Shown: positions 11,349 to 12,818 of the stretch, in pieces
Layout of the letters: each line of letters opens with the position of its first letter
How positions within the stretch are numbered: position 1 is the first letter of the stretch
DNA from: Dissophora ornata
Lineage: Eukaryota > Mortierellomycota > Mortierellomycetes > Mortierellales > Mortierellaceae
Direction: 5' to 3'
NCBI GenBank assembly: GCA_025201705.1
Contig: MU617456.1
Location: 1-12,818 of the forward strand
Length of the DNA stretch: 12,818 nt
Position numbers and translations under genes: made by a program
The notes under the pieces: model-generated
Database searches by the model: none
Told to the model about the DNA's origin: nothing
The model's input: the letters and a program-made list of their open reading frames with translations, nothing else

Positions 11349-12043
11349 CTCCCGATGAGAGAATTGCCAAAGGCGGAGAAGCCGAAGTACCAAAGGGCCA
11401 ATGGTCCAGCAAGTGACATGGGGCGGCAATTGTAATCGTGCATCCGAAAAAAAAAAGAGATATAAAAATCAGCGGATATCAATCAATACCTGGATCGAAC
11501 GGCAGATTCTCGTTAGTAAGCTGGAAGGAGATCTGGCTGCCAAGACTGGATCGCATCTTGACTACGATGTCTGATTGCGAGGTGTTCTTAATCCCAAACC
11601 GACGCAGCGAGTGCAAGCCATTTAGGTAGACGTTATCCAGGACAAGTCGGCTAGGAAAGTTGATAAGCTGGAAAAGGGGTGTGGAGGTCGAAAGCGAGTG
11701 GCTGCTATGAGGTTGCGAGTTGCTGTGCGGATGGTGGTGAGGGTGCCCTGACTGGTGTTGTCCTTGGCCTCCTTGACTACCTTGACTTAAGGGAGGTGAG
11801 TTCATGTTTGCTGGAATAGTTGTAGCATGCAGTGGAGCGGAGCTCAACAGCTCGCGGGTTGCGTCTGACGTTTGCTGGTGTGTAGGGTCATGAGAATGAA
11901 GGCGATCTATTCGAGTAAAGTCAGGTGTGAGTGCGCTGCATTCTCTCTCTGAGGTTACTACTGTCATCACCACCGCATTTACCAATGCTGTCGGAGGAAG
12001 CGTCCTTCTCTGAAGAATGCGTCCCTTGGAAGTTGTGCTCCAT
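229..12043 (-). CDS. Giant multi-exon ASH/MSP-like (PapD-fold) repeat protein, predicted 3,619 aa
   Basis: Spliced coding sequence: complement(join(229..324, 421..1308, 1390..1646, 1727..2051, 2151..6550, 6631..8310, 8394..11129, 11490..11906, 11983..12043)). All junctions are GT-AG and frame-preserving; the total is 10,860 bases including TAG. The start is the first ATG after an in-frame TGA 45 bases upstream, and has G at -3. The product begins with a polar, disordered arm (to about residue 97), followed by roughly 16-17 beta-sandwich repeats. Recurrent cores include LDFGDTDVG, MDFGDCCAG, VDFGTCCVG, INFGSMDKG and IDLGKIG, each followed by a strand ending in N-x-[ST]. A coiled coil lies at about 1581-1624 and a helical C-terminal module at about 3455-3619. 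No signal peptide or clear transmembrane helix is seen. ASH/MSP repeats are known from HYDIN, CEP192/SPD-2, ASPM and VAP-type proteins, where they act as scaffolding or docking modules. The family call is from visual pattern only; a cytosolic scaffold is inference and the partner is unknown. Gene limits are firmer than the function. Confidence 0.9.
325..420 (-). other. Intron 8 (96 bases, phase 0)
   Basis: The donor is GTAAGT and the acceptor CGTTAG, with a perfect TACTAAC branch motif (358-364) 33 bases before the acceptor and a T-rich stretch between. The join AAA-TGG plus GTT-GAA opens a 31-codon last exon ending in TAG. Confidence 0.9.
1309..1389 (-). other. Intron 7 (81 bases, phase 0)
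   Basis: The donor is GTAAGT and the acceptor TGTAG, with CTGAT upstream as a possible branch site. The join places TTT-AGG-AGG before GAA-AAG-TAT. The length is a multiple of three but retention meets a stop after 12 codons. Confidence 0.85.
1390..2051 (-). other. Last beta-rich segment (residues 3099-3292), exons 6 and 7
   Basis: Exon 6 completes a sandwich begun at the end of exon 5 (YYGSEYTARCMVVYNRETVP), continuing with FKSNLSPTDTTEILFSTS and VPSENHVRVYLRFFP. A further domain follows: VELKTVEIYINCRLV, then AECYLPAIRVSWQDSVSFIG, then across intron 6 to RILGVSNLLEIPLEYEIVN. It looks like one or two divergent ASH-like repeats without the D-F-G turn. Exon 6 ends in phase 1 and exon 7 in phase 0; both joins restore smooth beta-strand sequence. 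Confidence 0.55.
1647..1726 (-). other. Intron 6 (80 bases, phase 1)
   Basis: The donor is GTATGC and the acceptor AAATAG, with ACTAAT as branch-like motif. It is conspicuously AT-rich between two balanced exons. The join ATT-G plus GT-CAT keeps the frame. Confidence 0.85.
2052..2150 (-). other. Intron 5 (99 bases, phase 0)
   Basis: The donor is GTAAGT and the acceptor ATTAG, with a TTGAC branch-like motif just upstream. The join puts GAG-TTT-ACT directly before TTC-AAG-TCC. A second AG 25 bases downstream (CTACAG) would break the frame. Confidence 0.85.
2334..5972 (-). other. ASH-like repeats 8-15 (residues about 1825-3037), exon 5
   Basis: Eight repeats are suggested in the 4.4 kb exon. 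Their cores are RIELGQTGNFYFTLSN (1837), LDLGHCYVDTGRKYSQV (1945), LNLGWTPDVGKPVYGSFTLQ (2108), RWIEFSNDSSETMELV (2318, weak), IDLGKIGHYNSWEPV (2445), CDAWFSITNKSSEDVRFEI (2590, no clear D-x-G core), QRIVFRSLL then ITISNLSTSFPLEFQV (2716), and ELDLGQQDMGSANVLRKLVL (2929). Most end in an N-x-[ST] turn followed by a hydrophobic strand. Two or three are divergent enough that their count is uncertain. Repeat 14 carries an acidic Ser-rich loop. Confidence 0.65.
6551..6630 (-). other. Intron 4 (80 bases, phase 1)
   Basis: The donor is GTACGT and the acceptor GATAG. The join CAA-A plus AT-GCA keeps the frame. A run of eight T follows shortly after the donor on the transcribed sense, unlike neighbouring exons. 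Confidence 0.85.
6653..6784 (-). other. Coiled-coil segment embedded in repeat 7 (residues about 1581-1624)
   Basis: Residues about 1581-1624 are strongly charged and helical, with hydrophobic residues at heptad-like spacing around EIEILEQKLKIAKRKG and KVLKVTARLSLLRKGG. It lies between the opening strands of repeat 7 and the closing strands encoded at the start of exon 5, near HSIVFTLEGGKTKSVSAYF. The spacing suggests a helical hairpin or dimerisation arm inserted into a loop of the sandwich. It was judged by eye; a coiled-coil predictor would settle it. Confidence 0.6.
6959..7324 (-). other. ASH-like repeat 6 and start of repeat 7 (residues about 1401-1522)
   Basis: Repeat 6 is the most canonical of the array. 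It has INFGSMDKGEKRTKTIVIQN, then a charged turn, then VDFIFEPSLSGLYHEKLAI, a near-textbook ASH ending of F-x-P-x(3)-G-x-Y/F. The next repeat follows after only a few residues with VDFGTCCVGKKTACKRITVT. The tight spacing shows true tandem repeats. This is the best stretch to seed a profile search. Confidence 0.75.
7331..8310 (-). other. Linker and closing strands of repeat 5 (residues about 1072-1398), start of exon 4
   Basis: Exon 4 opens with about 200 polar residues (Ser, Thr, Asn, Gln, Lys) with no folded signature except a basic patch near residues 1158-1172. Folded sequence resumes at about residue 1283 with MLFFKPADEERYVKERMKL and then SIPPETEHQLIILFTPSS. That last piece is the typical penultimate strand of an ASH/MSP sandwich, in which a proline-rich turn precedes a hydrophobic strand ending in F-x-P. 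I therefore read it as the second half of repeat 5, split by the linker; it could instead be a divergent repeat lacking a D-F-G core. Confidence 0.5.
8311..8393 (-). other. Intron 3 (83 bases, phase 1)
   Basis: The donor is GTAAGG and the acceptor CTACAG, with a pyrimidine-rich stretch before it. The join GGA-G plus CA-TCC keeps the frame. Read-through reaches a TAA at about 8329. Confidence 0.85.
8551..10485 (-). other. ASH-like repeats 2-5 (first part), residues about 375-1019
   Basis: Four successive cores are visible in exon 3. Repeat 2 is GINFEDCIANQEF then TIWNRSEIPLYW (residues 392-422), running to about 522. Repeat 3 is MDFGDCCAGTW then FSNTGLTPTEIHLKV (527-567); its later strands resume at about 785 after a long insertion. 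Repeat 4 is LDFGDTDVGAIKSLSIKLIN (from about 871), running to about 964. Repeat 5 starts with FLDFGNVVVGG then VISNFTRKWLTLEV (985-1015). Each has the D-[FL]-G turn, a glycine five to six positions on, and an Asn-centred strand end. Known ASH repeats of HYDIN and CEP192 share this arrangement. Boundaries are approximate. Confidence 0.7.
9256..9828 (-). other. Long low-complexity insertion inside repeat 3 (residues about 594-784)
   Basis: About 190 residues of Ser, Asp, Glu, Gly, Asn and Pro separate the first strands of repeat 3 from its final strands, which resume at IEELFLRPGKERTVIMSYRP. The region contains several SP dipeptides (NSPHASG, SSPSVAD, SSPTSEG, PQSPVRG) and basic RxxS sites near residues 746-757, so it is a plausible phosphorylation-regulated loop. 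It is open in the frame of its neighbours and no splice signals suggest that it is an intron. Confidence 0.65.
11130..11489 (-). other. Intron 2 (360 bases, phase 1), unusually long
   Basis: The donor is GTATTG and the acceptor AAG. A perfect CTAAC branch-point motif sits at 11074+ in the intron, at plus 11074-equivalent 11174-11178 (read on minus). The chosen acceptor is the first AG downstream of it, 44 bases away. The join gives CCA-G plus AG-TCA, which keeps the frame and completes repeat 1. It is about four times longer than the other introns and contains the (AAC)11 microsatellite. Confidence 0.8.
11317..11349. repeat. (AAC)11 microsatellite in intron 2
   Basis: Eleven perfect AAC units are present, reading GTT/TTG on the sense strand. 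An unrelated open frame crossing it would encode a run of cysteines, an artefact of the repeat. It is likely length-polymorphic. Confidence 0.9.
11677..12043 (-). other. N-terminal disordered arm (residues 1-97), exons 1 and 2
   Basis: The first 20 residues are acidic and polar and come from the 61-base exon 1. After intron 1 the arm becomes rich in Ser, Gln, Gly and His, with a His/Gln/Gly/Ser stretch at about residues 62-92 that includes a GHPHHHPH run. There is no hydrophobic core that would make a signal peptide, so entry into the secretory pathway is not indicated. The composition is typical of fungal disordered tails. The first folded repeat begins just after, near residue 98. Confidence 0.7.
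11907..11982 (-). other. Intron 1 (76 bases, phase 1)
   Basis: The donor is GTAAAT and the acceptor TAG, preceded by a CTGAC branch-like motif about 17 bases upstream. Removing it joins ATT-G to AT-CGC in frame. Without splicing, the ATG frame at 12043 ends at a TGA inside this intron (at the ACC-TGA after THT). Confidence 0.8.
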
Positions 12044-12294
12044 GTCGAAGGCTGTGGTGTCGAATTGAGATGTTGGGATGTAAGAAGCTCAAGAAAAGAG
12101 AAGCAGAATGGGAGAGGTGGGGGAGAGAGGAGACGGAGCGTGGTGAAGAAGGGAATGAGAATCAGACGGACTCGGGAGGTGGAGTGAATGAAAATAATTG
12201 GAAGACGGATGCGTCAAAGCTGCACGCTCCTGTTGCTTGCTCGTTCCTCCGTGCGTGTTCGATTGAGGGAGAAATGCTATGTCTGAGAAGAGGG
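12044..12294 (-). promoter_or_regulatory. 5' leader and proximal promoter, pyrimidine-rich and free of upstream ATG
   Basis: On the sense (minus) strand the 100 or so bases at 12078-12190 are strongly C/T-rich, a common feature just upstream of fungal start sites. No ATG occurs on the sense strand from 12044 to 12294, so the ATG at 12043 is the first one in any likely leader. A CCAAT-type sequence occurs at about 12196-12200. The transcription start is not determinable. Confidence 0.45.
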
Positions 12295-12818
12295 CATAAT
12301 TGAGGTTGATGAGAGGAAAGAAGGAGAATGTGCGGGTCAGACATTGAGTATGATGGTTAATAGGACGGCGATGGCATCGAGCTGTATGTCACGTCGCTCA
12401 ACATTGCGTCCAAGTTGCGTGGCATTGTTGCACGGTGGGGCCAATGTCCATGTGGAGGTAAAAGCGGAAAAGCGGAAAATAGCGTGATATGCTCCCTCCA
12501 CAAAGACAGCTGCCAACCTCTTCTTCGTTGAATGGAGGGATGCACTGACGCAGTAATGGTGTCTGAGGTTGTCTTCATCCCCGTGTCCACTGGCTGCAAG
12601 AATCTGATCCCGAAATAGGGCAACCCGAGGTTGATCACGAGCATGATTACGCACCTCCATTCAATGCGCGAGTGTCGGGTGATGGGTTACTGCATTGGAG
12701 AGAGCGGATGAAGCTGAATGGCGCGGGCAGTTCAATATAATACAATAAAGGACGAAGGAGAGGGTGGATTGATGAAGAGAGAGGGAAGGGCAAGTCCAGC
12801 TTCCGATGATTCTTTTTT
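12295..12818. other. Upstream intergenic stretch, no supported gene
   Basis: Only short, overlapping open frames of unconvincing composition occur here, without splice sites linking them to the main gene. A TA-rich patch lies at about 12733-12748, and a small direct repeat (AAGCGGAA twice) at about 12462-12477. The end of the window is purine-rich on the plus strand. It could hold distal promoter elements or the flank of a neighbouring gene. Confidence 0.4.

Larger units (their letters stand above)
10942..11676 (-). other. ASH-like repeat 1 (about residues 98-222), interrupted by intron 2
   Basis: The segment FPSRLVLDNVYLNG followed by FGIKNTSQSDIVVKM has the pattern of an ASH/MSP sandwich: a first strand, a short turn with G, then a strand ending in N-T-S. 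The C-terminal strands (around LIDEIAVPAGRTEYVILGFL) lie in exon 3 after a short Ala-rich loop encoded across intron 2. Continuity of one domain across that junction is a strong argument that intron 2 is real and that the upstream exons belong to the same gene. Confidence 0.6.

Noticed and set aside
11117..11482. 121-codon minus-strand frame with a cysteine run
   Set aside because: It lies inside intron 2 and is in the wrong frame for exon 2. The cysteines come only from the (AAC)11 microsatellite, and the CTAAC branch motif and acceptor lie within it.
11479..11985. Start at a TTG at 11985 for the N-terminal exon
   Set aside because: A non-ATG start is not needed: the ATG at 12043 joins in frame by a good 76-base intron, and the residues encoded between 11982 and 11907 are intronic.
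229..12043. Several separate genes or a pseudogene broken by frameshifts
   Set aside because: Every frame change falls at a GT-AG pair with a length of 76-99 (once 360) bases, and sandwich domains continue across the junctions. No stop or frameshift remains.
12070..12303. 77-codon plus-strand frame, Glu/Arg-rich
   Set aside because: Its composition simply reflects the purine-rich strand of the pyrimidine-rich leader.
12337..12660. 107-codon and overlapping 95-codon minus-strand frames upstream of the gene
   Set aside because: They overlap in different frames, have no domain pattern, and no splice site ties them to the main gene. They are too weak to call without transcript data.

Overview
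This window is almost entirely one eukaryotic protein-coding gene, read on the minus strand from an ATG at 12043 to a TAG at 229-231. The coding sequence falls into nine exons joined by eight GT-AG introns. Joined, the exons total 10,860 coding bases, exactly divisible by three, for a predicted protein of 3,619 residues. Every junction keeps the frame, and reading through any intron meets an in-frame stop.

The organism looks like a fungus. Seven of eight introns are 76-99 bases with GTAAGT-like donors and, in several, CTAAC or CTGAC branch-point-like motifs. The 5' leader is pyrimidine-rich, and coding sequence is dense and of balanced base composition against AT-rich introns. The serine-, glycine- and histidine-rich linkers suggest an early-diverging lineage such as Mortierellomycota, but that is an impression. 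The sequence alone does not prove it, and a flagellated early-diverging fungus is not excluded.

The protein is a giant array of about 16-17 immunoglobulin-like beta-sandwich repeats of the ASH/MSP (PapD-like) type. This was judged by eye from recurring cores of the form [LIM]-D-[FL]-G-x(3-5)-G...[IV]-x-N-x-[ST]-x(3-5)-[FLY]. This repeat class occurs in HYDIN, CEP192/SPD-2, ASPM and related cilium, centrosome and membrane-contact proteins. Several repeats carry long disordered insertions, and one contains a coiled coil. The last ~500 residues end in a non-repetitive helical module joined by Gly/Ser linkers. No signal peptide and no convincing membrane segment is visible, so a cytosolic scaffold is the most economical reading. 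Which partner it scaffolds cannot be read from the sequence.

Layout from left to right: 1-228 is 3' flank with a poly-T tract, a short CAA repeat and a possible poly(A) signal. 229-2051 holds the four small 3' exons (C-terminal module). 2151-8310 holds two very long exons (second half of exon-5 repeats, central repeats, coiled coil). 8394-11129 is another long exon (repeats 2-5). 11130-11489 is an unusually long intron with an (AAC)11 microsatellite. 11490-12043 holds the two N-terminal exons. 12044-12818 is the leader and promoter region, with no gene I can support. Nothing prokaryotic, no RNA gene, no transposon and no CRISPR array is evident.
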